Shown here: positions 9,603 to 21,214 of the stretch, piece by piece
Layout: every line of letters starts with the position of its first letter
Position numbering within the stretch: the stretch's first letter is position 1
Assembly (NCBI GenBank): GCA_964058805.1
Contig: CAXKVV010000826.1
Span: 1-28,133 of the forward strand
Length of the DNA stretch: 28,133 bases
Direction of reading: 5' to 3'
From: Schoenoplectus triqueter
Lineage: Eukaryota; Streptophyta; Magnoliopsida; Poales; Cyperaceae
The notes under the pieces: generated by a model
Databases searched by the model: none
What the model saw: only the letters and a program-made list of their open reading frames with translations
Told to the model about the DNA's origin: nothing
Position numbers and translations under genes: made by a program

Positions 9603-10621
9603 CAAATATGTGCTGATCCGAATTTGTCAGTTCTGATCCGCTAAATATACGCTGATCTCAATTACAACTGTTCCCATGGCAAGATGAGGCATCAGTAGGC
9701 AGTTGTATTTCTTCACTCGGCTCGGTTTTATAAAGTTAGACCTAATTTTGGTTTTCAAAAGTGTAAACCGAACTAAGCTGAATTTATAGTGTGTTATTAG
9801 CTAGCTGATTCATGTATCTGTGTAAATACTATATGGATGAACTAGCAAATACTGACATTTTGGTTTTGATTTGTTTTTCAACTATGAATTACATTGATAA
9901 CCAGATTACCTTATCTGTTTAACCAGAAGGATCCAAAATTGGAAAAGCTAATATTTAATTAAAGTAGGTTTTGAACCAAATAAACACCTGTATCGGTAAC
10001 GACATAACTAGCTTTCCAACTCAAATTAAGGTAGGTTTTGAACCAAATAAATACCTGTTTAACCAGATGCATCCTCTGCGGTAACTAAAAAATTGAGTTT
10101 GCCCGTACAGTAACTTTTAAATAGAGCCCCGTGAATCAAAACCTGACCGGTGTATCTGCCCTTGACCGTGGCCCAAAACCAATCACAAACCACCACATAT
10201 AAACTCAAAATCTGAGTACTTTAGAGGATATGCTTCCTAATTTCTGTTGGTCATATTTGCCTTGCTGAATAATACGATATATGGCGCCAAATATGCAGAT
10301 AGTTGTACTGTACAACAGGAAACTCATTTCTGCTTTAGTAATTATCAAGGTTCTTCTTCATAATTCTTTTAAAATCTCCATAACTGATTTAATATTAGAT
10401 CCGACCAACTAGGATAGGTTATGATTACACTTCAGTGCATCAAAATCTTTTGTCCAAACTTTAGTGATGGAGATCAGCTCCTGAGCAAACTTGATATGAG
10501 TTATCTTCTGTTTGTAATTATAAAGTGACCACATATGGAAGATGAGTTGTGGGTTATTCAAATGTTAGGATATGGAAGAATAAATTCTGACTTTGTATAT
10601 TGATTGGCTTTACATTTTCAG
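9348..10621 (+). other. Probable leader intron of the RING gene
   Basis: Donor gtgagt at 9348 and acceptor ttacattttcag ending at 10621 give an intron of 1274 bp, leaving a 48-base leader segment before the ATG at 10670. A long 5' leader intron is common in plants. Within it, a roughly 70-bp unit containing taggttttgaaccaaataaa occurs twice (near 9965 and 10030). Inference from splice signals only; no transcript evidence. Confidence 0.55.
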
Positions 10622-10669
10622 GTCTTTTGCTTCTGTCGTAGAACTACCTAACCCCCTTGGGCAACAAAA

Positions 10670-11494
10670 ATGTGGGGCTTTGGATCAAATAACATAGCTC
10701 GAAGCCTAGGGTTGCAAAACAACAAAAGCAACAATAAATCTCCCAGAATTAGCAACACCACCTCAAGCGGCGACTGCTCAGATGACGAGGTCAGCTCCTG
10801 TGGCAGCCATGAAGAAGGCCTTGAGTGCCCCATATGCTGGGAGTTCTTCAACATAGTGGAGAATGTGCCGTATGTTCTTTGGTGTGGCCACACTATGTGC
10901 AAGAACTGCATCTTGGGGCTGCAATGGGCTGTCATCAAGCTCCCTACTGTTCCCATCCAGCTCCCTTTTTTCATCTCTTGCCCCTGGTGTAGCCTTATCT
11001 GCTTCCGCCTTATCTACAAGGATAACCTTGCATTTCCTCGCAAGAACTACTTCCTTTTATGGATGGTCGAGGGAATGAATGGCGACAGAGCGACGAAGAC
11101 ACGACCGTCTGCTTCCTCTTCCCATTCCATTGAGCATCACACTGGCGGGAGCATGTACCCAAGCCTCATCAGAAGGGGGCAATCTGGTGTGCCAGCTCCT
11201 GGAGAAGCCTCTTCATCGCTTGGAGCAGATGACCGGAGGCTTGTATGGAATCTTTTCAGCATGGAGAGGGTCCAGGCATCGTTGCGAAAATCCCTGGCTT
11301 TCTTGGTCCACTTGACAGCCAAGTTCCCACTTATTTTCATCTTTCTTCTAATAGTGCTTTATGCCATTCCTGCAAGTGCTGCTGTGTTGGCACTGTACAT
11401 GCTTGTGACAGTCCTGTTTGCTCTGCCTTCGTTCCTCATCCTGTATTTTGCCTACCCGAGCCTTGATTGGCTTCTCAGGGAGATCTTTGGTTGA
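10670..11494 (+). CDS. Membrane-anchored C3HC4 RING-type protein (probable E3 ubiquitin ligase)
   Basis: Single-exon frame of 274 residues. A serine- and asparagine-rich N-terminus (1-50) is followed by a RING finger with all eight ligands: C53, C56 (CPIC), C72, H74, C77, C80 and, after a long loop, C104 and C107 (CPWC). The block VENVPYVLWCGHTMCKNC and the following LQWAV...LPIQLPFFISCPWC-type stretch match a plant-specific RING family. Residues about 140-190 form a low-complexity linker. Two hydrophobic segments (about 219-236 and 237-262) near the C-terminus suggest a tail-anchored or hairpin membrane protein with the RING in the cytosol. RING proteins of this type recruit an E2 and promote ubiquitin transfer; the substrate is unknown. 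The start is chosen because the family N-terminus is conserved (MWGFG) and it follows a good splice acceptor. No sign of damage. Confidence 0.92.
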   Translation: MWGFGSNNIARSLGLQNNKSNNKSPRISNTTSSGDCSDDEVSSCGSHEEGLECPICWEFFNIVENVPYVLWCGHTMCKNCILGLQWAVIKLPTVPIQLPFFISCPWCSLICFRLIYKDNLAFPRKNYFLLWMVEGMNGDRATKTRPSASSSHSIEHHTGGSMYPSLIRRGQSGVPAPGEASSSLGADDRRLVWNLFSMERVQASLRKSLAFLVHLTAKFPLIFIFLLIVLYAIPASAAVLALYMLVTVLFALPSFLILYFAYPSLDWLLREIFG

Positions 11495-11554
11495 GTTGTT
11501 CTGCTGTTGTTTCTCGTAATTGTGAAGATTAGCTGTTACTTCCAGACCTTTTGC

Positions 11555-11590
<36 letters not shown>

Positions 11591-11673
11591 CTCTCTCTCT
11601 CTTTTTTTTTTTTTCTTTTTTAAAACCTTAGCAGCGGTTGCCAAGTACCTCTTGCAACTCTCTCTCTCTCTCT
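11555..11673 (+). repeat. Two CT microsatellites in the RING 3' untranslated region
   Basis: (CT)n at 11555-11602, interrupted once by cg, followed by a T-run; a shorter one at 11658-11673. Both are preceded by ttgcaact, which suggests a local duplication of the motif plus repeat. The first starts about 60 bp after the RING stop codon. Confidence 0.9.
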
Positions 11674-12900
11674 ATGACCCTTAACATGTCAATGTGAATA
11701 CATTGTCTATTGCTGTGAATGTCTAGGGACTCATAACTTGGCAAATCAAATGTCAAATTTTCAAGTAATTTTTCTTGGGATCTATTTTTGAACTATTTTG
11801 TCAGATATATGTATTATGTGATGTCTGTGCTGGTGCTATTAAATGAGTAGTATGCGTGATGTTTTGTTTATCTCTGTGCGTTTCTTTTGTCTCTGCGGGT
11901 GGGCAGGCTGGCAATGGCTTCGACCTGTTTAGCAGGTTGGCATGATTTTTGTACCGTTTGTTATCTGAGTTGAACCAGACTGTGTGCTGCCAATCAGGAT
12001 CCGCTAGTCCACCCAAGATTTGAGAACTATTTACAACTTTGGTTTTGGTACATTCTAAATTTACAACCTGTTCTTTATTGAAACACTTTCTATATTTTTA
12101 AACATTTGTTACAGCCGAGAATTAGGTAGAGCGTTCTTTTGGTTTGAACGCAAATTTCTTAAATCTTTCTTTATTTTTGCTTCAGACAAGTGGGACGCTC
12201 TTTTTAGTCAGTGCGATGAAAAACTGCTTTGAAATAGCACTGGGTACTTGGCAAGGTCTCTTTGGTTACCTTGGCTTGACCACTTTGGTTATCTTGGTAT
12301 TTCAGGAGTGTTTTGCCCTTGTTATTTCAGGAGTACGCTCCACTGTGCTCCACAAAAAAATAAGAGATGGAATGGTAAGAGAATGATGGAAAACATGCTC
12401 AAGTTCTCTCTTTTTTCTACAATCCAATTTGGCGGTGACAAATAGTTTATTTGAGGAGCAAAGAGGTGAAATTTGTTCCTTCCTCTCCCCTTCATTAAAT
12501 TGTGGAGAAGATTTTATTTTCCCCTCTGTTTCATTTCTTGTATAGCCCTTCAGATCAATCTTGGTTATCTTCGATGGCAATGCCTTAACCACTTTCATGG
12601 CATCATGAGATTTCCAACACATGCCAATCGAATGATCAAGCAGATTTGTTATTGCGCTGAGAAACACTTTCCGTTTTGCTTGGTACCTCGTTCGCAAGGG
12701 TCTTCCTTTGGCATTGTGTTTTCCGGTAAGATTTCAATGCTTCAAATGTTGTAACGTATAATGTCACAATTTCATTCCTAATTATACTTAAATTTTTTGA
12801 AAATGAATAGTAAATTCGAATTGTTGATCTTATTTACTTTTGAGAGCTGTATTCATGAAAAATCTGTAATTTTTTGAATTCATTTTTATACTAGATCAAG
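11674..12900 (+). other. 3' flank of the RING gene, no gene recognised
   Basis: Short overlapping frames (80 residues at 12144-12386, 93 residues at 12473-12754, 131 residues on the minus strand at 12302-12697) show no recognisable domain. A good acceptor-like site (tttttgcttcag, ending near 12185) could mark a spliced 3' untranslated exon or an unrelated transcript. Nothing firm. Confidence 0.35.
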
Positions 12901-12921
12901 AATGAAGAAGCTATGAAAATA

Positions 12922-12995
12922 TACAACAACAACAAAGCCTTTAATCCCAAATAAATTGGGTAGGATAGAAATGAAACCCAATTCAAAATCATAGA
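12922..12995 (+). mobile_element. Non-LTR retroelement 3' module (fragment)
   Basis: The stretch acaacaacaacaaagcctt followed by tcccaaataaattgggtagg, with a small stem (tccca/tggga-like), then gaaatgaaaccca, is a familiar dispersed 3'-end module of plant non-LTR retroelements, recalled here as RTE-type LINEs and related SINEs. No upstream coding part is present, so this is a 5'-truncated stump. Assignment from memory of the motif; class moderate. Confidence 0.4.
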
Positions 12996-13247
12996 TATAA
13001 AAAATATGATTAATTAATTTTAATATATCTATTATTTGACGCCTTGATCTAGTAAAAATAAACATATTTTTTATGTAATGCTTCTCTGACGAAAATGAAC
13101 AATATCAACGATTTATATTTGATACTTGAAATTTAAATTTTGAAATATAAATAGTTGCATTTTGTGATATAAAAAACTTAATGGATTGTAATCCTCCTTT
13201 TCATATTTTAGGACTTTGCAAAGTTGATCTTTAAACCCATAAAGCGT

Positions 13248-13579
13248 GGGGATCCCTTGATAACTAATTATTTTGATAACTAATCTCAAATAAATTAAAA
13301 AAATCTTAAAAATAGAATAACTTTTACAACCATATTCTTTGACTTATGTATTTATTGTGTTTCAAGTTTCATGCAATTTAAATGTCATTTAGTCTTTCAT
13401 CAAAAGTCATTAAATTTAAACTTTGTTAGAATTGTCATATAATTATGATAGCCTTTGATGAAAGATTAAATGACATTTAAATTACATGAAATTTGAAACA
13501 CAATCAATTTGTAAGTTAAAATAATATGTTTATAAAAGTTGATTGTCAAGATTGTCAAATTATTTAAGGATAGGGACCC
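13248..13579 (+). mobile_element. Foldback MITE of about 332 bp
   Basis: Two arms form a long inverted repeat: attgtgtttcaagtttcatg near 13356 pairs with catgaaatttgaaacacaat near 13485, and the pairing runs inward over aatttaaatgtcatttag and tctttcatcaaa. Outer ends are gggatccc-like at 13248 and gggaccc at 13573-13579. The loop is about 40 bp. No coding capacity. The target duplication is unclear, so the superfamily is not assigned. Confidence 0.75.
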
Positions 13580-14002
13580 TTAAATAAATCGTCTATATTT
13601 TCATCCAATAAACATACTATATGATGAAATTGTCAGGTCTGCTTTTAAGTTTTAATATGGTTTTGCATTTTTTTGTAATCATTATTTGTGTAGTTGTGTG
13701 ATGCTTAATTTGAGAAAAAAGAACTTTTTCGCTTATTACTGTTTCAGCATTACTCACAATTTTCTATTTTGCTTTATCTTTCCAAGTATTAGTGTATTAC
13801 ACTATAACTATTGATTATTGAACAACGAATATTCTCCGTTAAGTTCTGAAATTCACCGCAATAAGTTATTTAATTATAATATATATATTTGTGATGAATA
13901 TAATAAGCTTAAATCGTAAGGAAAAAAAATATATATATATGGAACGCCAACAAAAAAAAAATTAACAAACACAAACCCGCACCCGCATACATATATATAT
14001 AG
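13580..14002. other. AT-rich spacer without a gene
   Basis: No coding or structural RNA signal seen. It ends in short A-runs and a (TA) microsatellite at 13991-14000 that borders the next foldback element. Confidence 0.4.
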
Positions 14003-14410
14003 AGTGGAGATACTGTGAGCTTAAGCTCACGGAGGTCTTCCGTGAGTTTAACTCAAAAAATATATTAAATCATCTCGAAATTTTAATTTATCATTCTCAT
14101 TAAATTCTTTATATGAAAATCTCATGGGATGCAAAAATTTGGAGCGTTTTGAGCTTTTAAAGTCATCGTTTTTAATTTTTTAAAATGATGTTGAAATATT
14201 TAATATATTATTATTATTTTTAGAGCTGATTTTCAAAAATTAAAAACGGTGACTTAAAAAGCTCAAAACGCTTCAAATTTTTGCATCCCATGAGATTTTC
14301 ATATAAAGAATTTAATGAGAATGATAAATTAAAATTTTGAAATGATTTGATATATTTTTTGAGTTAACCTCACGGAAGGCCTCCGTGAGCTTAAGCTCAC
14401 GTTATCTCTA

Positions 14411-14412
<2 letters not shown>
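14003..14412 (+). mobile_element. Microsatellite-bordered foldback element, family X (copy 1)
   Basis: About 410 bp, bordered by (TA)n at 13991-14000 and by (CT)n then (TA)n at 14411-14444. The arms are inverted repeats along nearly the whole length: the left end agtggagatactgtgagc matches the complement of the right end, agtagagataacgtgagc. A perfect 16-bp palindrome GTGAGCTTAAGCTCAC lies at 14015-14030 and again at 14385-14400, each next to a second hairpin (ctcacggagg...cttccgtgag). No coding capacity. A second member is at 23942-24337. Confidence 0.85.
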
Positions 14413-14429
<17 letters not shown>

Positions 14430-14444
<15 letters not shown>

Positions 14445-14957
14445 TCAATGAAGGCTGATAATAGTACTCATTTTTTTTGTCTCCATAGTCAGCGTCAGCG
14501 ATAAAATTCACTCTGGTTGTTGCGCCTTTTCAAGTACTTCCGCCACAATTTATATTTAACATGTGCATTATTTAAATTCGTTACATTAGCAATTTAAATA
14601 TATTATTACAGCAAGTCAAGGCAATTGTACCCTGCTTGCACAAAAAAATAAAGAGCAACGCGATAGCCACTGAAGTATGTAATTGTTAACCGCATATTTT
14701 TATTTATACTAATCATGTATTGGTATAATTATATACACACACATACATACAAATACATACACGCAAACACTACAACATGTAATTTTTAACCACAATGTCT
14801 ATTTAAACTAACCATGTAATGATATAATTATATACACATACATACAAATATATACAAATATATGAATAAATATTATGTTGTATATTGAATAACACATGAC
14901 ATTTTGACTAAAGATACTATTTATACTAATTGTTCACATAATTTGTACACTGTTATA
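14430..14957. repeat. AT-rich spacer with short diverged repeats leading into the duplication
   Basis: Two related units near 14677 and 14780 share gtaat(t/t)ttaacc, ttaaactaa or a variant, catgtaatg and ataattatatacacac. From 14911 the sequence atactatttatactaatt...tttgtacactgttata resembles the tail of the 185-bp tandem unit at 1-592, so that array extends left of 14958. Confidence 0.55.
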
Positions 14958-15549
14958 CCTTTGTTAACATAAATGCAAAAAGAAACTTATTTGGCTCCAA
15001 TATAATTTATACATGATAGTACTTATATTTGTCATCTAGAGCTATTTATATTGGACTGTGTAATTATTTAGACATGACTCAGAACTTTTTTTACTAACAT
15101 ACTATTTATACTAAGAGTTGTGACAATCTACACATTGTTGTACCTTTGTTAACAAAAAAGTAAGAAGTGAAACTATTTTAGCTCCAATACAACCTATACA
15201 TGATAATACTTATAACCGTCATCTAGAGCTATTTATATGGGTCTGTATAATTATATATATACATGATTCACGCAAAATATATTTTTTTGTACGAGCATAC
15301 TATTTATACTAATATATTTGACAATTTACACATTATTATACCTTAGTATAACAAACATGCAAAAAAGTAAAACTAATTTGGCTCGAATACAACTTATACA
15401 TGATAATACTTATATTTGCCATCTAGAGCTATTTATTTTTAGCTGTACAATTATTTTTTTAAATAAGATACTATTTATACTAATATTTTTGATAGTTTAC
15501 ACATAGTCATACCTTTATTAACAAAAATCCCAAAAGTAAACTTTTTGGC
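14911..15549 (+). repeat. Tandem array of about 185 bp units, right copy
   Basis: Counterpart of 1-592, with an additional partial unit at 14911-14957 that cannot be compared in the left copy because the window starts there. The 355-bp and 173-bp tandem duplications follow at 15550-16257 and 16415-16757. Confidence 0.8.
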
Positions 15550-17078
15550 TTTTGAATGCTTTAAAGTTAATATTTTTATTTCAAAATTTGCAATTAAGAA
15601 TTATTTACAGTATAATTTAAGAATATAAAATAAAATATATGTGTCATATTTATAAAAATGGTCTAATTCAGAAGAAGTTTTTATAGTAACTAAGAGAAAA
15701 TACAAACTGAAGAATGTCTTGGGTTTTTATTCAACATTTTATTTAAGAACTTGATCAAACAAGATGACAATAAACTAAAGAAGGTTATTTAGAACAACTT
15801 TTATTCCTAAAATTTTTTTATTTGAGCTTGTTTTGTTTAAGTTTTGAAGGACTTTGACTAAAAAGTCAAATCTATAATTAATAGAGAGTTAAGAATAATT
15901 AGGGCTTTCAGATACTCAACCTCTGTATTTTTATCTCACAATTTACAATTAGACTCTAATTACAATGATGAATAAGAATATAAAATAAAATATGGGTGTC
16001 ATATTTACAGAATGGTGCAGTTTTTTAGTTTTTGTAACAGCCAGAGGTGGGAATGTAATCTGAATGCATTTTTGGGTTTTTATGCAAAAAAACTGATAAA
16101 AATAGTTCAAAAAAATTCAAAGTAATATTAAATAGATTATTTGGGAAACTTTATTTTTACAAGATTTTCATTTGGGACTATTTTGATTTTGTTTTGGGCT
16201 GTTCAAGTTTGAAAGTAAAAATTCTCAAAAAAATCAAAATAAAAAGAAAAAGTGCTGAATTTTCAAAAGATGAGATTAAAATATTCACAGAAAATCACAA
16301 AAATTCCAGAAAAAAATATAAAACTTTACAAGCAAGTTTATTTTTATATATTTTTAGGTGATGCACAACTTTGAGACAATTTGAATAAGTATTTATATAT
16401 TTTTCATTTTTAGTTGATTTTTAGCCCATTTGTGCTACTTTTGTACAAGTAAAGTGTTTAAATAATTTTTTTATTCACCAATACTAATCTAACACTATGT
16501 ACCTATTGCTTTGAGTGCAAACATCTCTGGAGAGTACTTTTTGCACAAAAGTTCGGGAAGAATCATATATCTGATACAACTTACGCATGATTTTTAGCAC
16601 ATTTTTGCTACTTTTGTATCAGTAAAGTGTTTAAATTAGATTTTTACCAGCGCTGATCTAAAACTATGTACATATTTCTTTGAGTACAAACAACTCTGAA
16701 AAGTATTTTTTTGCACAAAAGTCCAGAAAAAAATTATATTTTGTATTTTTACAAAATTGAAATATTAATCGCTTGTTTATTTTGGATTGCACACAGGTAA
16801 CAAAAAAAAAGAATACTTTTGTTATATGAGCTATGTAATATCAATGCATATACTTTTATTTGGTTCATTAATGAAATGTAAATAAACATTGTATAAGTAA
16901 AACACAGATCTATAAAATATAAAAGATATCATTATATGAAAATCATTTGTAAAAAATGACACCTAAAAAAAGTTACATAGAATCATTTAGCTAACATTCA
17001 ATTACAAAAAAAATACATTCAATATACAAACATAACTACATACATGAGTTGACACTATCATAAAATACACAGATTAAT

Positions 17079-17498
17079 TTACTGTTGTTGTTTATAACGT
17101 TTCATTCTTCCAAAAGCACCATCCAGTCCATTCATGTACCGGCATTTTTGGGGCTTACCCCTGGACTTGGACTGATGTCGTGCCTTTCTACCAATTAGCA
17201 GTGTATTGACGACTTCATTCACACTATATTGGATCAAGATGGTGCATTCAGAAAAGTGATCGATAGCAAATTCCATCTTTGTGGTGATTGGTTCTCCTCA
17301 CCGCCCCAAAGCCATTTTTGCATAGTTATTGTAAAAATAAAAGATATCATCCGAAGATTCGAACTCCATATCTACGGCGGGATGGATTATGTCATCCTCT
17401 TCAGACTCTTCTTCAAGATGGTCATCTTCTTCATCATGTGAGCTTTCATCCATATCTTCAGTAAGGACAACGTTGATATCAAAATCCCTGAATTTCAT
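17079..17498 (-). pseudogene. FAR1/FHY3-like relic, right copy
   Basis: Same as 2122-2541, with the same in-frame TGA and the same missing middle. The break therefore predates the large duplication. Confidence 0.45.
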
Positions 17499-19224
17499 AT
17501 CTGATCATTATATAAGCTTTATCAGTATACATACAAAAAAATAGTGGACATATTATTTGTACAAACCTATAAAAATAACACTCTTCTCTCCAATATTGGA
17601 TAAAATAACTAAGACACACTATTTATATCAACTTATGGTACTATTTTCATTGGTTTAATTACTTATTTAACACTATTATGATATCACATTTACAAGTATA
17701 CTTGTTAAATTATGGACAATGATATAACAGTAAGTATTCATATATGACACAACCAAAATGATGCAAGATCCTTTTTATTTAAAGAAATTGTTTGCCAACG
17801 GTAGTAAAACAAAATAAAAAGAACGTCTTATCATCACTTCAATTAAAGAACTACCTACCTAATGTTCAAATCTGAATACATTAATACCCATTATCCAACA
17901 GTCAACTAGTATGAGAGAAGCAAATGAAATATGACACTTATAATCTCCGAACATGAAGATCCAAGACAAATAAAAACCTACAACAATAACTAAATTCATT
18001 AATTCAGTAAATTCACTAACGTTACTCTCTTGCTCTTGGCAATTTGACCAATCATAGAAACCAGTTTAAATTTCAAGTATATTGAAAAATATTTCAAAAT
18101 TTTAAGATAACACAAAAAAAGTATAATTGATACCCGTACATACAATATCATAGTTGAAAAAAATAAATGAATTGGTGCTTTCCTATTTGAAGTTGCTGTG
18201 ATAAAGAATTTGATTTACCCGAATGATGCTTCAGTTCACTGAATGGATTTGTGAGCACCTATTTTTCAGTATAGGATTTAATTGTGGGAGGAAGACAAAA
18301 AGTGATTAGTCCATGTGATTCTCGCTGTTGATTAGTGTAAGTGATTAGTCCATGTGGTTGTTGAGAGGAAGTGCAAAATGGGATACGATATAGCTGTTGA
18401 GAAAATATACGAATTGCTTGTCTATTTTCAAATTTCTTTGAATTAGAGATTATCAGGGTTCTGACGTTGGAAAAGAAAATAAGTAGCAAGTCAACATATA
18501 CGGAAAAAAAGTTATGTTTGAGTACAGTGAATGGGGACGAAAGAGTGGGGATCGATATATTTATCCTTATTTATTATTAATTGATAACTTCTGATACGGT
18601 CTGTCTCGAGGACATGCGGCATGGAATGGACGAACTTGTATTTTGGTTGCGAATCCACTAAGTACAGGAAGTTAAGCCTCCTTTAAGATTCATACATTTA
18701 AATTCAATCCAGGATACTCCAATATTAAACATGACTTTGCGAGTTATCAGATTATGCCAAGATCCCAAATATTTTCTCTATTAATTTATGTAATTTTTAA
18801 AATTTATTAATAATTTAAGCAAGCTTTAAAAAAATAAAGTTAAATTTTTTTAACGTTTTGACAGACTTTGACATTAAATTTTTGAGAAAAAACACAGTTA
18901 ACGGGTTAAATTTATTTTGCTTCAATTTTTTTATTTATTTTTATGGATATAATAGTTTAGTATAATTTAAAAAAATAATTTTTAAGTACTTAATTAATAA
19001 CATAATTATTATTATTATTTAATTTAATTAATTATTAAGTATCAATAATATGAAAATATATTTCTTAATTTATAGATAAAAATAATTAATTATTTTTTAA
19101 TATAATGATTATATAAAATTATTAATCATTAAATATTCACTTTACCGTTAAAAACCGTTAAAATGTTTGATATAAACCGAGTAAAAATAGATAATCCTAT
19201 CAAATAAAAGAAAACAAATATCAA

Positions 19225-19837
19225 GCAAAAACTGGAACTGGCCCAATAAAGTTCTAAATACACGGACCATGAAAATTGCCTTTATTTTTATTTTTTTATC
19301 TTTTCCCCTAGCAGTCAGCAGCAGACCAGCGGTAGCCTTAAACACCAGATCACACCCGACAGGACGACAGGCTCAATTCTCTTTCTTCTTCTTCCCACGA
19401 ACAAAGCATGCTTCACGCGAGCTAGAGCTACTCCCAATTTTCTCTTTCGATCACTAATCGAATCCACCTCTAAGGAGTGTAAATCTGAGGACTCAATCAG
19501 TCACAGATAAACTGGAAGGAAGAATCGTCATATCTCGGACGGCGACTCTCTTAGGAGTTATCGATTCAGAGGGTTTTCCCCCCTCAAAACGCTTCTGCCC
19601 ACTCGGTTTGACAAATCGTACAATAATCGGATCGGATGGTGTGCTGCCGATGGATAGATTTTCTGAACCGTGGTAGCAGCGCAAAAATGGCCTATTGCTT
19701 GCTACTGTAAGAGGTCCTAGTTTGAAATAAGGTACTTACTTTCACAGACAATATTAGTTTTGAAGGGAGGGGGAGGGTTGGGATGGGAGGCGCCAGACCC
19801 CGGCTGGCCATTGTCTCACTCTGTCTCTGCCCGAGTC
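19225..19837 (+). promoter_or_regulatory. Promoter/leader-like segment A2
   Basis: Right copy of segment A1, with the same loss of the splice donor (gacggcgact). It ends about 510 bp upstream of the TATA box of the EID1-like gene. It might act as an upstream regulatory region or compete as a promoter, but no transcript structure links it to that gene. Confidence 0.55.
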
Positions 19838-19976
19838 CACAGTGAAAAGCTCACCATTTATGCATTGCTATTTATTCTTTATAGTGCCCTTTTTTTTTCA
19901 AGTCTCACGTCATAAAAAAGCTGCACAATATCTCACCCCTTTTGATTAGTTGTTAAAAGGGTTTCTTCGTCAGCCA

Positions 19977-20340
19977 GAAATTAAGATCAAGTCCCTTTGA
20001 TGACATTGCTTCTATGGCCCTTATAGTGTGGTAACTGACCAGAAAATGAAGAATGGTATAGGCGAACACAACTTTCAGTCATTCTAGTTTAATCTTCTCA
20101 ATGGATGGTTGAACCTACAGTTCTTGACTTCTTTATTATGACTATCATGTCCATCTGACCACATGCACTTAGTTGTATGTTTGTTATGTTTAATGTGATA
20201 CCAGTTGTGCTATCAATCAGCTAATGTTAGGACAGTTTTATTTTCCCAAAAAAGTGGCGGCATTTCTTCAAATAATAACAAATGAGGGACTGTTCTCAAT
20301 TTTTTCTAGCAAAGGAGTGGCATTTTTGTTAAGTCTTATA
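19977..20340. other. Single-copy upstream region of the F-box gene
   Basis: Sequence right of the duplication breakpoint. No gene. The 66-residue frame at 20224-20424 overlaps the core promoter and leader and has no recognisable domain. An element tggcggcatttcttca near 20253 partly recurs as agtggcatttttgtt near 20315. Confidence 0.4.
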
Positions 20341-20349
20341 TCTTTACCT

Positions 20350-20451
20350 CTATATAATCTCTCATTCTCCTCCCCCCTTTTCATCCTAGTTTTCTCCGCC
20401 GTTCCACCACCTGGGGAGATCTAGTCACTGGGAGACGCCTATGATAGCAAG
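20350..20451 (+). promoter_or_regulatory. TATA box and first leader exon of the F-box gene
   Basis: ctatataat at 20350-20358 is a good plant TATA box. A pyrimidine-rich stretch (ctcattctcctcccccc) follows, and transcription would start about 30 bp downstream (near 20385). The leader can be read to the donor gcaag|gtgatt (exon end 20451). An alternative donor, cagtag|gtgaga, is at 20530/20531. Both would join the acceptor at 21136. Confidence 0.55.
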
Positions 20452-21136
20452 GTGATTTATTTTTTTTTTGCTTTATTATTGCTTTTGTTTCTTCTTGTTT
20501 ATCTCTATTTTAGATCTAGGGTTTCAGTAGGTGAGACTATGATCCTTGGCTGGAATAGCCTTGTAGATTAGGTGAAAACCTTCAGATATGTTGATGTTGA
20601 ACCTTGTTTTTTTTCACAATTTTCTTTTATAGTATTTTGCCTGTAACTAAAAAAATTCTCAATTAAGGAAAATCAAGCAAGAGAAATGTCACTTTGGAAA
20701 CAAATAAGACATGCATTAGAAACCGAGTCACTATCTATCTGCTATTTTTCCTCACCTAGGATTGCAGGACCATCCTTTACCGATCACGATTGATCCACTA
20801 AAATCATCTAACAGTCATTTTGATGACACCGTTGAATCAATCCAGCGGTTTCATTAGATCAGACTGTCAGACTGGAAAAGGAGGAATCTGTGATCAGTGT
20901 GGAATAGCAGCCAAAATGAAGGCATTGACAACTTGCTGGATTTGTCAAGAGTACTGATAATTTGTCTCAAAACTTTATAATTTGTTAGTTCTGTCTTTTG
21001 ATAGTTTTTGTTTGTGAGGTTCCTGTTTGCCTCCCAGCCTGAAAAGCTAGATTTCATGCCTGCCCCTCTTTTTCCCATTTATGTTTATTTTCAATTTCGC
21101 TGGAAAATTTTCTTACCTAGCAAATATTTTTCACAG
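20452..21136 (+). other. Probable leader intron of the F-box gene
   Basis: From gtgatt at 20452 to tttttcacag ending at 21136; a second acceptor, ctctttcag, ends at 21149. The minus-strand 74-residue frame at 20854-21078 has no recognisable motif. Inferred from splice signals only. Confidence 0.5.
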
Positions 21137-21214
21137 GTTTCTCTTTCAGTGATCTATGCCAATTAACCTCTCTACTGTCTGAAAGAAAATGAAATAAGTA
21201 TATGCAAAACAAAA

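Larger units (their letters stand above)
14958..19976 (+). repeat. Right copy of the near-identical direct duplication
   Basis: Collinear with 1-5019. Unlike the left copy, its upstream flank is visible: 14911-14957 looks like the tail of another unit of the 185-bp tandem array, so the true duplication may start further left than 14958. Its right edge lies about 375 bp before the TATA box of the EID1-like F-box gene, so the promoter/leader-like segment at 19225-19837 now sits upstream of an unrelated gene. Whether it influences that gene cannot be told from sequence. Confidence 0.95.

Noticed and set aside
11079..11466. Several frames overlapping the RING CDS on both strands
   Set aside because: Shadows of the RING gene in other frames; only the 274-residue frame has a domain.
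1..19976. The two 5-kb copies as LTRs of one giant retrotransposon around the RING gene
   Set aside because: There is no gag or pol, no primer-binding site after 5019, and the repeat probably continues left of 14958. The spacer holds an ordinary gene.
20224..20424. 66-residue hydrophobic frame upstream of the F-box gene
   Set aside because: It overlaps the TATA box and leader, and no domain or start context supports it.
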